From Heliorestis convoluta (GTDB lineage: Bacteria; Bacillota; Desulfitobacteriia; Heliobacteriales; Heliobacteriaceae), in the NCBI RefSeq assembly GCF_009649955.1, contig NZ_CP045875.1, positions 62,001-126,000 of the forward strand: a stretch of 64,000 bases of DNA. The letters run 5' to 3'. Under the pieces are notes generated by a model that was given only the letters and a program-made list of their open reading frames with translations, did not search any database and had not been told where the DNA came from. Below, piece by piece: positions 55,709 to 64,000 of this stretch; the stretch's first letter is position 1; the number at the start of each line of letters is the position of its first letter. The position numbers were made by a program, and so were the translations under genes.

Positions 55709-56806
55709 GTGTCAACAGATAATAAGAAAGAACAGTCCCAAGAGAGTCTGACCTATGCCCAGGCGGGTGTCGATATTACAGCTGGCAATCGAGCTGTAGA
55801 GCTGATGAAAAGTGCTGTTAAAAGCACTTTTAGACGGGAAGTGCTCACTGACATCGGCGGATTTGGAGGGCTTTTTGCTTTAGATATCAAAAAATATGAA
55901 GAACCAGTTCTAGTATCGGGGACCGATGGTGTTGGTACCAAATTGCGAGTGGCTATGATGATGGATCGTCATGATAGCATTGGCATTGACTGTGTAGCCA
56001 TGTGTGTGAACGACATTCTTGTGCAAGGCGCAGAACCCCTTTTCTTTCTTGACTATCTAGCTGTTGGTAAGCTAGAACCTGAAAAAGTAGCAGCTATTGT
56101 TGGTGGTGTTGCAGAAGGTTGTCGACAAGCAGGATGTGCACTTATCGGTGGTGAGACGGCAGAGATGCCTGGGTTTTACGCGGAAGACGATTACGATATC
56201 GCCGGTTTTACCGTAGGTGTCGTCGATCGCTCTCGGATTATTAACGGCTCTACCATTCGACCTGGTGACTTATTAATTGCTTTACCTTCTTCTGGCATTC
56301 ATAGCAATGGTTATTCCTTAGCACGGAAAGTTTTCTTTGATCACGCTGGTTACACTGTCGATACCTACCTTCCCCAACTAGGTAAAACAGTGGGAGAAGA
56401 GTTGTTAACACCAACTCGGATTTATGCTACTGTAGTGAAAAAGTTACTGGAAGGCGCCTCTGTGAAAGGGATGGCCCATATCACTGGTGGTGGTATTACA
56501 GAAAACCTGCCTCGCATTCTACCGAAAGGAATGCGTGCAGCTGTAGAATTGGGTCGTTGGCCTGCCTTGCCTGTATTCTCTACCATTAAATCGTTGGGCA
56601 ATGTAGCAGAAGCTGAGATGTTGCGCACTTTTAACTGCGGACTCGGTTATATTATTGTGGTTGCACCTGAAGAAGTAGGCAAAGTGAGTGCTCTTATGAA
56701 TGAGATGAATGAAACCTTTTACACCATTGGTGTTATCGAGTCAATACCGGAAAACGAAGAGGCAGCGCCAGAAGTGTACTATCGTGGTACCTTTCCCTGG
56801 GCATAA
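55709..56806 (+). CDS. purM: AIR synthetase PurM
   Basis: A 365-residue FGAM cyclo-ligase. It has [28 protein letters not shown] and [14 protein letters not shown] 55709, 8 nt after GGGAGGC, is preferred over TTG 55685. It forms a dimer that gives AIR, the substrate of PurK. Confidence 0.95.
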   Translation: MSTDNKKEQSQESLTYAQAGVDITAGNRAVELMKSAVKSTFRREVLTDIGGFGGLFALDIKKYEEPVLVSGTDGVGTKLRVAMMMDRHDSIGIDCVAMCVNDILVQGAEPLFFLDYLAVGKLEPEKVAAIVGGVAEGCRQAGCALIGGETAEMPGFYAEDDYDIAGFTVGVVDRSRIINGSTIRPGDLLIALPSSGIHSNGYSLARKVFFDHAGYTVDTYLPQLGKTVGEELLTPTRIYATVVKKLLEGASVKGMAHITGGGITENLPRILPKGMRAAVELGRWPALPVFSTIKSLGNVAEAEMLRTFNCGLGYIIVVAPEEVGKVSALMNEMNETFYTIGVIESIPENEEAAPEVYYRGTFPWA

Positions 56807-56845
56807 TGATGATTTGCCATGATATTGCCATAAGGAGGTGGCACC

Positions 56846-57469
56846 ATGACCTTGAAAATCGGCGTTCTCGCTTCAGGGCGAGGCTCGAATCTACAAGCAC
56901 TCCTCGATGCAATTGAAGCAGGCACAGTAGATGGACAAGTTGTACTGGTTGTCTCGGACCGGCAAAACGCCCAGGCTTTAGAACGGGCTTCAGCCAAGTC
57001 GATTCCGGCTGTTCACTTGAGTCCAAAAAATTATAGCGATAGGGCAGCCTACGATCGAGCGCTCGCAGCCCTTTTTAAAGAGCGTGGCGCTGAAGCCGTT
57101 GTGTTAGCAGGTTATATGCGAATTATCTCAAAATCTTTTCTGGAGGCTTTTCCAGAAAAGGTTGTTAACATACACCCCGCACTTTTACCGGCATTCCCTG
57201 GCCTTCATGGACAAAAGCAAGCATTAGATTATGGTGTTCGTTACAGTGGTTGTACAGTTCACTTTGTTGATGAAGGTATGGACACAGGTCCGATTATCTT
57301 ACAAGCAGTTGTTCCTGTGGAAGATGATGATACCGAAGAGACTTTAGCAGCAAAAATTCTAAAAGAAGAGCATCGCTTGTTGCCACAAGCAATACAACTC
57401 TTTTCACAGGGAAGATTGCGCGTAGAAGGGCGAAAAGTGCGAATACTGAAGGAAAAACCTACTTTGTAA
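56846..57469 (+). CDS. purN: GAR transformylase PurN
   Basis: A 207-residue formyl-THF-dependent enzyme. It has VLASGRGSNLQALLDAI, NIHPALLPAFPGLHGQKQA (catalytic His) and HFVDEGMDTGPIILQ (catalytic Asp). ATG behind AAGGAGGTGG. Confidence 0.96.
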   Translation: MTLKIGVLASGRGSNLQALLDAIEAGTVDGQVVLVVSDRQNAQALERASAKSIPAVHLSPKNYSDRAAYDRALAALFKERGAEAVVLAGYMRIISKSFLEAFPEKVVNIHPALLPAFPGLHGQKQALDYGVRYSGCTVHFVDEGMDTGPIILQAVVPVEDDDTEETLAAKILKEEHRLLPQAIQLFSQGRLRVEGRKVRILKEKPTL

Positions 57470-57518
57470 AGAGAAGTAAAGTAGAACAGGGTTATCATAA
57501 ACGGAGGAGGAATCAACT

Positions 57519-59129
57519 GTGAAGCGTCGTGCTTTAATCAGTGTTTCTGATAAATCAGGTGTTGTTGAATTTGCAAAAGCTTTGGTGGACCTAGGCTTTG
57601 AAGTTGTTTCTACAGGCGGTACTTTTCGAACCATCAAAGAAGCAGGCGTAGAAGTCAAATACGTGACAGAAATTACAGGTTTTCCTGAAATTCTAGATGG
57701 ACGAGTCAAGACTTTGCACCCCAAAGTTCATGGTGGTATTTTAGCTCGTCGTACGCCTGATCACTTGCAACAATTGAGCGACAATGATATAACACCGATT
57801 GATGTAGTTGCAGTAAACCTCTATCCTTTCCGCGAAACTGTCGCCAAAGAAGGCGTTACTTTTGAGGAAGCCATTGAAAATATTGACATTGGTGGACCTG
57901 CCATGGTGCGCGCTTCTGCGAAGAACCATGGTGCTGTCACCATTGTTGTCAACCCAGAACGTTATGCAGCCATTGTTGCTGAGTTACAAGAAAAAGGTGA
58001 AGTATCAGATTCCACGCGCCGCCTCCTTGCTTTAGAAGCTTTTGCCCATACGGCAGAATATGACAGTGCGATTGCTAGCTATTTAAAAGGACAATGCGAA
58101 GAGAAGGACCAAGCTGCTGAAGAAAGCGACTGTGGCTTGCAGATTTTTACTGCAGGCACTGTAGAAAAAGTACAAGATCTTCGTTACGGTGAAAACCCTC
58201 ATCAAAAAGCTGCTTTTTATCGAGAAGTAGGCTATGCAGGCGCTGGGGCTGGCACAGCCAAGCAATTGTGGGGTAAAGAACTGTCTTTTAACAATTTGCT
58301 AGATCTGAATGCAGCTTTAGAACTTGTTCGCGAGTTTGAGGAGCCTGCTGTTACCATCATCAAACATAACAACCCTTGTGGCACTGCTATAGCCGCTACT
58401 TTGGAAGAAGCCTATGTAAAAGCTTTTGACGCTGATCCTGTCTCTGCTTTTGGAGGTATTACAGCCTGCAATCGTCCTGTCAATGGGGCAACGGCGACTG
58501 AACTCGTGAAGACCTTCATGGAAGCGGTCATAGCGCCTGCCTATGACGATGAAGCTTTAGAAATCCTGAAGACGAAAAAGAACTTGAGAATTATGGAAGT
58601 AGGAGCTCTTGAAGGAGCAGCTCCCTCTTACGATCTAAAAAAGATTCGCGGTGGTTTCTTGTTGCAAGAAGGCGACTATGGCCAGGTCAAAGAAGAAGAG
58701 TTGAAAGTGGTTACAGAGCGGACTCCTTCTGATGTAGAACTTCGTGATCTTCAGTTTGCTTGGAAAGTAGTCAAGCATGTGAAGTCGAATGCCATCGTAG
58801 TGGCCAAAGACGGCGTGGCCATTGGTGTTGGAGCTGGTCAGATGAATCGCGTAGGCTCTGCTCACATTGCTTTAGAACAAGCAAGAGGGACGGCTATCGG
58901 CACAGAGAAAGAAGCCGCTGCTGATGTAGGGGCCTGGTCCTCTCAAGGTGCTGTGTTAGCTTCTGACGCTTTCTTCCCCTTCAAAGACACTGTTGAAATG
59001 GCAGCGAAGTACGGTATCAAAGCAATCATTCAACCAGGTGGCTCTATGCGCGATGATGAGTCGATTGAGGCTTGCAATCGCTTAGGTATCTCTATGGTCT
59101 TTACATCTATGAGACACTTTAAGCATTAA
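57519..59129 (+). CDS. purH: Bifunctional AICAR transformylase / IMP cyclohydrolase PurH
   Basis: A 536-residue enzyme for the last two steps to IMP. The N-terminal IMP cyclohydrolase has [19 protein letters not shown] and [16 protein letters not shown]. The C-terminal transformylase has [11 protein letters not shown] and [17 protein letters not shown] start behind CGGAGGAGG. Confidence 0.97.
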   Translation: MKRRALISVSDKSGVVEFAKALVDLGFEVVSTGGTFRTIKEAGVEVKYVTEITGFPEILDGRVKTLHPKVHGGILARRTPDHLQQLSDNDITPIDVVAVNLYPFRETVAKEGVTFEEAIENIDIGGPAMVRASAKNHGAVTIVVNPERYAAIVAELQEKGEVSDSTRRLLALEAFAHTAEYDSAIASYLKGQCEEKDQAAEESDCGLQIFTAGTVEKVQDLRYGENPHQKAAFYREVGYAGAGAGTAKQLWGKELSFNNLLDLNAALELVREFEEPAVTIIKHNNPCGTAIAATLEEAYVKAFDADPVSAFGGITACNRPVNGATATELVKTFMEAVIAPAYDDEALEILKTKKNLRIMEVGALEGAAPSYDLKKIRGGFLLQEGDYGQVKEEELKVVTERTPSDVELRDLQFAWKVVKHVKSNAIVVAKDGVAIGVGAGQMNRVGSAHIALEQARGTAIGTEKEAAADVGAWSSQGAVLASDAFFPFKDTVEMAAKYGIKAIIQPGGSMRDDESIEACNRLGISMVFTSMRHFKH

Positions 59130-59220
59130 GCGTAGCATTATATATCTTGTTTGGGACTGGCCTGAGGATTTGATTTCTCAGGCCAGATGAACGTAAGGCC
59201 TTTGGAAGGAGAGTTTTTTC

Positions 59221-60540
59221 GTGAAACCATTAAAAGCACAAGGAATGAAAGTGCTCGTTGTTGGTGGCGGCGGACGTGAGCACGCACTAGTCTGGAAGCT
59301 GGCCCAAAGTCCTCGGGTCGAAAAGATTTATTGCGCACCCGGCAATGCAGGCATTGCACAGCTAGCCCAGTCTGTAGATATCAAAGCAGACGATGTGTCA
59401 GCCTTACTCTCTTTTGCCTGGGAAAACAAAATTGATCTAACTGTTGTAGGTCCCGAAGCGCCTCTAGCAGCTGCCATTGTCGACACTTTTCAAGCTCATG
59501 ATATAGCCATTTTTGGACCATCTCAGGCAGCAGCGGAAATCGAAGGCAGCAAAGCTTTCTCTAAAGATTTAATGCAAAAATACCATATCCCAACAGCAGC
59601 TTATGGTGTATTTACTGAAGTCGAACCAGCGTTGGCTTTTATAGACCAATTGGCATCCACGCAGCCCGCCCAAAGCCCTTGCCCTTGTGTCGTCAAAGCC
59701 GATGGCTTGGCAGCAGGCAAAGGTGTGATTGTAGCTGCTTCCGTAGAAGAGGCGAAAGAAGCTGTTCGCTCTATGTTAGAAGGCAACTCTTTTGGTGAAG
59801 CTGGTTCACGAGTTGTTATCGAAGAATATATGGAAGGTGAAGAAGTAAGTATTCTTGCCTTCACCGATGGCGATGTGATCGTACCTATGGTTTCAGCGCA
59901 AGATCACAAACGCATTTTTGACAACGATGAAGGTCCAAACACAGGTGGTATGGGCGCTTACTCACCAGCTCCTGTCTATACAGAAGAGCTTGCTCCAATC
60001 GTAGAAGAAAAAATCTTAAAGCCAACTATAGAGGCGATGAAAGCAGAAGGACGCCCTTATGTGGGTGTTTTGTATGCTGGCTTAATGATCACCCAAGAGG
60101 GCCCGAAAGTGTTGGAGTACAATGCTCGCTTTGGGGATCCAGAGACCCAACCTGTGCTAATGCGTCTAGAAAGCGATCTTGTTGACATCATTGAGGCAAT
60201 TCTACAGAAAAAACTAGATCAACAGACCATTCGCTGGAGTGAAGACGCTACAGTTTGTGTTGTAGTATCAGCGAAAGGCTATCCGAGTGACTACGAAAAA
60301 GGACAAGTTATTACTGGGTTAGACGATGTTCTCGACAATGTACAGATCTTCCATGCTGGAACTACAGAAGCAGATGGTAACATTGTCACCGCAGGAGGTC
60401 GTGTCCTAGGAATCACAGCCAAAGGCAAAGATATTCGCGAAGCCATTGAGCTTGTCTATCGTCAGACTGAGAAAACAACTTTTGCAGGCGCCCATTATCG
60501 CAAAGACATCGGTCGCAGAGCCCTAGAAAGGTTGTCTTAG
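59221..60540 (+). CDS. purD: GAR synthetase PurD
   Basis: A 439-residue ATP-grasp ligase adding glycine to phosphoribosylamine. It has VVGGGGREHALVWKLAQSP, KADGLAAGKGVIVA and GPNTGGMGAYSPAPV. GTG 59221 follows GGAAGGAGAG. Last gene of the pur operon; 90 bp separate it from purH. Confidence 0.97.
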   Translation: MKPLKAQGMKVLVVGGGGREHALVWKLAQSPRVEKIYCAPGNAGIAQLAQSVDIKADDVSALLSFAWENKIDLTVVGPEAPLAAAIVDTFQAHDIAIFGPSQAAAEIEGSKAFSKDLMQKYHIPTAAYGVFTEVEPALAFIDQLASTQPAQSPCPCVVKADGLAAGKGVIVAASVEEAKEAVRSMLEGNSFGEAGSRVVIEEYMEGEEVSILAFTDGDVIVPMVSAQDHKRIFDNDEGPNTGGMGAYSPAPVYTEELAPIVEEKILKPTIEAMKAEGRPYVGVLYAGLMITQEGPKVLEYNARFGDPETQPVLMRLESDLVDIIEAILQKKLDQQTIRWSEDATVCVVVSAKGYPSDYEKGQVITGLDDVLDNVQIFHAGTTEADGNIVTAGGRVLGITAKGKDIREAIELVYRQTEKTTFAGAHYRKDIGRRALERLS

Positions 60541-60666
60541 TTATCATAAATGTGTCTTAAATAGAAATGGGAACCTCCTTCTCTAAATCAGGATGAATTG
60601 CCCACGGAAGTGGCATTCTATAGGGTGTATGAACCCATAACTGATAGCAGGGAAGGAGGTTTCGCT

Positions 60667-61101
60667 ATGTTTCAGCCCATTCGCGATATTATGACGACCG
60701 ATGTAACATCATTACGCTCAGACCAAACACTCGTAGATGCCGCAAAAACAATGAGCTCACTGGATGTAGGTGCCATGCCTATCGTAGACAATGGCAAATG
60801 CGTCGGTATCATTACAGATCGAGACATTGTGATTCGAGCTGTTGCCAATGGTCAGGATGTAAATAGTACAAAGATTCAGTCGGTCATGACCAAAGACTTG
60901 ATTACGGCTTCACCAGACACAGATATTCATGAAGCTGCTGATACTATGGCAGAGCATCAGATTCGACGTCTTCTTATCACAGATAGAGATAAACTTGTAG
61001 GTATCGTTGCTTTAGGCGATCTGGCTGTTATGGACTTTTACGAAGATGAAGCTGGAGAAGCCCTCTCCGATATTTCTGAGCCTTCTCGACCTTTGATGTA
61101 A
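60667..61101 (+). CDS. CBS-domain pair protein
   Basis: A 144-residue stand-alone CBS pair (about 5-60 and 70-125), e.g. IRDIMTTDVTSLRSDQTLVDAA, VGIITDRDIVIRAVANG and KLVGIVALGDLAV. Such modules bind adenine nucleotides and tune partner proteins. ATG 60667 follows GAAGGAGG; an open frame upstream lacks a ribosome site. Possibly co-regulated with the purine genes through read-through. Confidence 0.88.
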   Translation: MFQPIRDIMTTDVTSLRSDQTLVDAAKTMSSLDVGAMPIVDNGKCVGIITDRDIVIRAVANGQDVNSTKIQSVMTKDLITASPDTDIHEAADTMAEHQIRRLLITDRDKLVGIVALGDLAVMDFYEDEAGEALSDISEPSRPLM

Positions 61102-61128
61102 TTGAATCGAGTATAGGTTTTTTAGAAA

Positions 61129-61182
61129 GAAGAGCTCTTGTCATGGCAGAAAAAGCTATAGGCACGAGCTCTTTTCTCTTTT
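61129..61182 (+). terminator. Terminator after the CBS gene
   Basis: AAGAGCTC and GAGCTCTT arms (with extended pairing TTGTC/GGCACG region weak), then TTTCTCTTTT. Confidence 0.65.
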
Positions 61183-61281
61183 ACAGTACCGTAGCCCAAG
61201 GGTACGCTTCATAATTTTTTTACAAAGTAGCCATAATAGGGAATGGATAAGAAAAATTAAAAAAAATAGTAACCTCAAACA

Positions 61282-61310
61282 TTGACACTGAAAACCATTT
61301 TCAGTATAAT
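61282..61310 (+). promoter_or_regulatory. Consensus promoter with a perfect dyad between the boxes
   Basis: TTGACA, then CTGAAAACCATTTTCAG (7-3-7 inverted repeat, exactly 17 bp), then TATAAT. Both boxes are consensus. A dyad filling the spacer is a repressor position, and the half-site GAAAA/TTTTC resembles a Fur-type metal operator. It drives the small gene at 61359. Confidence 0.8.
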
Positions 61311-61358
61311 GAGGCTTAGATAGTACTTTCACCTTCGACTTATGATGGGGTGTAAGGA

Positions 61359-61502
61359 ATGAAACTTCGTAAAGAAGATTTATTTATGAGTTTACTAGCT
61401 TTGGCTTTTTCTTTTCATGGTCTTTGGGGCTTTTCTTACTTGGGAAGAATGGACAAAAAAGAGGAGGTATTAAGAACAAGTGTGTCTTGTCGTCGGAGCT
61501 GA
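61359..61502 (+). CDS. Possible 47-residue peptide upstream of the DUF2325 gene
   Basis: MKLRKEDLFMSLLALAFSFH.. with one hydrophobic stretch (about 9-30) and a polar tail. The ATG lies 50 bp after the TATAAT and has GGGGTG upstream. It overlaps the start of the next gene by 23 bp, so translation may be coupled. Unknown function. Confidence 0.5.
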   Translation: MKLRKEDLFMSLLALAFSFHGLWGFSYLGRMDKKEEVLRTSVSCRRS

Positions 61503-61728
61503 TCGATTGGGAGCTGTAGAGAGATTGTTGCCACCTGAATACAGTAGAGAGGAATATATTCACTGGGATGGAAGAAGTCGTCGTCCTAGTATGTCCAGGG
61601 TAACTAAGGTTGTTGTTCTAACCGGATTTATCAATCATAATGCTGTAAATTACGTCAAAAAAGAAGCCAAAAAACGAGGCATCTCCATGATATTTTTACG
61701 TAGAGGTATCTCTGATTTATCGGCATAA
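61480..61728 (+). CDS. DUF2325-family protein
   Basis: An 82-residue protein that matches the DUF2325 pattern: VVGADRLGAVERLL at the start, EEYIHWDGRSRRP, VVVLTGFINHNAVNYVKKEA and KKRGISMIFLRRG. GTG start with GGAGG about 12 nt upstream. The family is of unknown function, often found near metal or redox genes. The dyad promoter upstream suggests tight regulation. Confidence 0.8.
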   Translation: MCLVVGADRLGAVERLLPPEYSREEYIHWDGRSRRPSMSRVTKVVVLTGFINHNAVNYVKKEAKKRGISMIFLRRGISDLSA

Positions 61729-61822
61729 TCAAAGCTTTAAGAGGTGCGAATTATTAAATTTTGTGAAAAATACAAAATTCAGACCTATAAATATAATAAA
61801 AACATAACAATTGGAAAAAAAT

Positions 61823-61866
61823 AAAAGATTGTACAAGTTTGATATTGTACAATCTTTTTGTATTTT
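61823..61866 (+). terminator. Terminator after the DUF2325 gene
   Basis: AAAAGATTGTACAA and TTGTACAATCTTTT with an 8-nt loop, then TTGTATTTTT. Confidence 0.85.
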
Positions 61867-62280
61867 TATACATTGAAAGTAAGAACAAGGTAAGTAATAA
61901 AAACTGGATATAGAGATAAGAGAAAAGGTTTTATTTTTTTAAGAAAAAAGTTTTTAACTGATAGATAAAAGCAGGGTACTATTAAACATACTAATGATAG
62001 CTCCGACAATCACATATTGACAAAAAAACCCCAATATAAGAGAATGTTTAAGTATGCTCTCTATGCTATTAATATTCGCCTGATGAGGAACTGAAGAAGT
62101 ACAAGATTACAAACGTCGTGATAAGCATCGGCCTATCTTAAGGCTTATTAAATCGATCAAAAAAAGCTCGTCAAAAAATGGCAGAACGGCATTTTGTGTA
62201 AAAAATAACCATAGGAATTTATGAGGGAATGGTTGAAAAGAATTATGTACATTTGATAGAATAATTGCTAGATCCTGAAT
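61867..62280. other. Long AT-rich region without a convincing gene
   Basis: No gene with a start and ribosome site. On the minus strand, 62106-61954 is open and would read like the end of a membrane protein (NSIESILKHSLILGFFCQYV..), but it lacks a start and could be a decayed fragment. 62100-62220 on the plus strand is open in pieces with nothing recognisable. Confidence 0.35.
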
Positions 62281-62283
62281 CAC

Positions 62284-62530
62284 TCTAATTCTTTGCCTGC
62301 GCAGACAGTATGGTGTGTCATTATGTTAGAATTAGGGGGACGAGCTTGTAATGATTTGACAGGATTTCAAGGTTCCAGTGGAGATAGAGGGGGACAATGT
62401 GGTAGTCCCTGATCCGCTGTATTCCTTTCCAACGGGGGTTGGGGAAATTTCCTTTCCTCCCTTTTTTGTGCCTCTTTTCAAGACAGGCCATGCTTTTGTG
62501 TTTTTAGCAAAGATGAGCGAAAGGATCTGA
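62284..62530 (+). other. Structured leader candidate upstream of nhaA
   Basis: CTAATTCT (62284) pairs with AGAATTAG (about 62327-62334) as a closing stem. GGGAC/GTCCC and TTTCCAAC/GTTGG-GAAA hairpins follow, then a pyrimidine-rich run with TTTTTT. It may be a regulatory leader of nhaA; I cannot assign a class. Confidence 0.3.
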
Positions 62531-62577
62531 CAAGTTGAGAAGTTTATTTCTGATTAAGTAAGAGAGGAGTGCTCGCT

Positions 62578-63927
62578 ATTAACAAGCCCGTTTCCATTAC
62601 TGAAAGATTAAAGCGTCCCTTCCAGCAGTTTTTTGAGTTAGAGGCATCAGGCGGGATCCTTCTACTCTTATGCACCGTCCTTGCGCTGATCTGGGCCAAC
62701 TCACCTTTAGGCGAATCCTACATGACCCTTTGGCAAATACCTTTAACCGTTGGTTTTGGTGAATTTATTCTTCAAAAACCTTTGGTGCTATGGATTAACG
62801 ATGGTCTTATGGCCATATTCTTCTTTCTTGTAGGTCTCGAAATTAAGCGAGAAGTTCTACATGGTGAACTAAAATCACCGAGACAATCGGCTTTCCCGAT
62901 TGCCGCTGCTATCGGTGGTATGGTTGTACCTGCTAGTATCTATGCTGCTTTGAACTGGGGTACCGAAGGAATTACTGGTTGGGGTATCCCCATGGCGACA
63001 GATATTGCCTTTGCTCTCGGCGTACTAGCTCTTCTAGGCAAACGTGTACCACTTGCTTTAAAAGTATTTCTTGCCGCACTAGCTATAGTTGACGACCTCG
63101 GTGCTGTTCTTGTTATCGCTATTTTCTACACAGCCGATATATCTTGGATGGCCTTGGGCATCAGTGCCGGCTTCTTGGCTGTGCTGGCTCTAGCTAACTT
63201 TATTGGAGTACGTCATATCCTTGTTTATGTTGTCCTTGGTATTGGTCTCTGGTTTGCCTTCCTTCTCTCTGGTGTACACGCTACCATTGGTGGTGTCTTG
63301 CTAGCAATGACCATCCCTGCAAGCTCTAAGATCAACGCTGAAGAGTTTATGAACCGCACTCGCAGGTTGATCAAAGATTTCGAGAATGCTGGAAATGGTC
63401 GCAAAGGCGAAATCAACATGACAGAGCAACATCAAGTATGCGTACAAGCTTTAGAAACGAATTGTAACCAAGTGGACTCTCCCCTTCATCGTATGGAGCA
63501 TACACTCCATCCCTACGTTTCTTTCTTCGTTATGCCTGTCTTTGCCTTAGCCAATGCCGGCGTTGTCTTTGAAGGCGGCTTTGTAGAGTCCCTGACACAC
63601 CCTGTCAGCCTTGGTGTTATTCTAGGTCTCTTCTTCGGTAAACAGATTGGTGTAACTTTGTTCTCTTATATTGCCGTCAAGGCCGGCTGGGCTTCTTTGC
63701 CGAAAGGTGTTACCTGGACCCACGTATACGGTGTCAGCATGCTGTCTGGTATTGGTTTTACCATGTCTCTCTTTATTGCTGGCTTGGCCTTCGAAGATCA
63801 TGGTCTACTCACACTTTCTAAAGTGGGTATCTTGACAGCTTCCCTCCTTTCTGGTGTTATCGGTTACCTTGTTCTTCGCTATCAAGCTGCTAAAGATGAT
63901 GCTCGTAAAGCACTTTCTGCTTCCTAA
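62578..63927 (+). CDS. nhaA: Na+/H+ antiporter NhaA
   Basis: A membrane antiporter of about 449 residues with roughly twelve helices. It has ASGGILLLLCTVLALIWANSP, DIAFALGVLALLGKRVP and the ion-binding Asp pair in AIVDDLGAV. A longer cytoplasmic loop (about 250-320, with KINAEEFMNRTRRL) is typical of the long NhaA subgroup. No ATG fits: GTG 62569 overlaps the GGAG ribosome site, whereas ATT 62578 is 8 nt after GAGAGGAG, so an unusual ATT start is likely. It exports Na+ in exchange for H+. Confidence 0.92.
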   Translation: MNKPVSITERLKRPFQQFFELEASGGILLLLCTVLALIWANSPLGESYMTLWQIPLTVGFGEFILQKPLVLWINDGLMAIFFFLVGLEIKREVLHGELKSPRQSAFPIAAAIGGMVVPASIYAALNWGTEGITGWGIPMATDIAFALGVLALLGKRVPLALKVFLAALAIVDDLGAVLVIAIFYTADISWMALGISAGFLAVLALANFIGVRHILVYVVLGIGLWFAFLLSGVHATIGGVLLAMTIPASSKINAEEFMNRTRRLIKDFENAGNGRKGEINMTEQHQVCVQALETNCNQVDSPLHRMEHTLHPYVSFFVMPVFALANAGVVFEGGFVESLTHPVSLGVILGLFFGKQIGVTLFSYIAVKAGWASLPKGVTWTHVYGVSMLSGIGFTMSLFIAGLAFEDHGLLTLSKVGILTASLLSGVIGYLVLRYQAAKDDARKALSAS

Positions 63928-64000
63928 ACGGACAAGATGGCAGGTAGCTTTACAGCTATAGTAAGACTTGATAACTGGCTACGTTTTTAGAAGCTGAAAA
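63928..64000 (+). other. Window end, nothing recognised
   Basis: About 70 bp after nhaA with a weak GTAGC/GCTAC stem and GTTTTTAG that may be its terminator; cut by the window edge. Confidence 0.25.

Noticed and set aside
61954-62106. Minus-strand membrane-protein-like fragment
   Set aside because: No start codon or ribosome site and only about 50 codons; may be a relic, but too short to identify.

Overview
This 64 kb window reads like the chromosome of an anaerobic, endospore-forming, motile member of the Firmicutes (Clostridia). The evidence is a gerA-gerB-gerC germination operon, an AbrB-type transition-state regulator, strong AGGAGG-type ribosome binding sites with frequent GTG and TTG starts, a monomeric [FeFe]-hydrogenase, NrfHA nitrite reductase and chemotaxis genes. 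Base composition is moderately AT-rich. A heliobacterial or Peptococcaceae-like host would fit, but no marker in the window proves it. I see no rRNA, tRNA, prophage, CRISPR array or transposase gene.

Layout. 1-3.5 kb: sugar catabolism (PfkB kinase, class II aldolase, LacC/FruK-type kinase, GntR regulator). 3.7-7.4 kb: a CheB-CheR-PAS-histidine kinase-receiver fusion. 7.4-10.3 kb, minus strand: a nickel/cobalt ECF transporter (nikL-nikM-nikQ-nikO type). 10.5-16.6 kb, minus strand: a complete biotin operon bioB-D-F-H-C-A behind a BirA-type operator. 16.8-18.0 kb: a solitary tungstate-binding protein with a structured leader and an intrinsic terminator. 18.1-24.0 kb: lutA-lutB-lutC (lactate oxidation) and a hydrogenase gene, interrupted by three copies of a composite palindromic repeat. 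24-31 kb: two OmpR/histidine kinase pairs with small secreted proteins, a methyltransferase and a small DUF4405-type membrane protein. 31-35 kb: recQ, a frameshifted chemoreceptor and an unknown gene behind a G8 tract. 35-39 kb: speE, abrB, nrfHA. 39-43 kb: a PilZ protein, a hybrid sensor kinase and a chemoreceptor. 43-49.7 kb: gerABC, a UbiA prenyltransferase and a purine permease. 49.7-60.5 kb: purE-purK (minus strand) divergent from purB-C-S-F-M-N-H-D behind a ykkC-class (probably PRPP) riboswitch. 60.6-64 kb: a CBS-domain protein, a DUF2325 gene with a dyad-controlled promoter, an AT-rich gap and nhaA.

How the genes work together. The pur cluster covers most of IMP synthesis, but purQ and purL are missing although purS is present. 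The bio operon covers pimelate-moiety synthesis (bioC, bioH) through biotin. The lut genes and hydrogenase suggest lactate oxidation and disposal of electrons as H2, and NrfHA adds respiratory nitrite ammonification. Several large signalling proteins (CheBR-kinase, hybrid kinase, chemoreceptors, PilZ) suggest elaborate control of behaviour.

The most unusual feature is the repeat family at 18.1-23.3 kb. Each full copy carries two strongly folded modules of about 115 nt. They are homologous to each other in opposite orientation, share an almost fixed core, and have different but still complementary outer stems. The module sequences are essentially identical between copies while the spacers have drifted, and the copies sit in both gaps of the lut operon. 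This looks like a structured RNA or a structured mobile element that I cannot assign to a known class.
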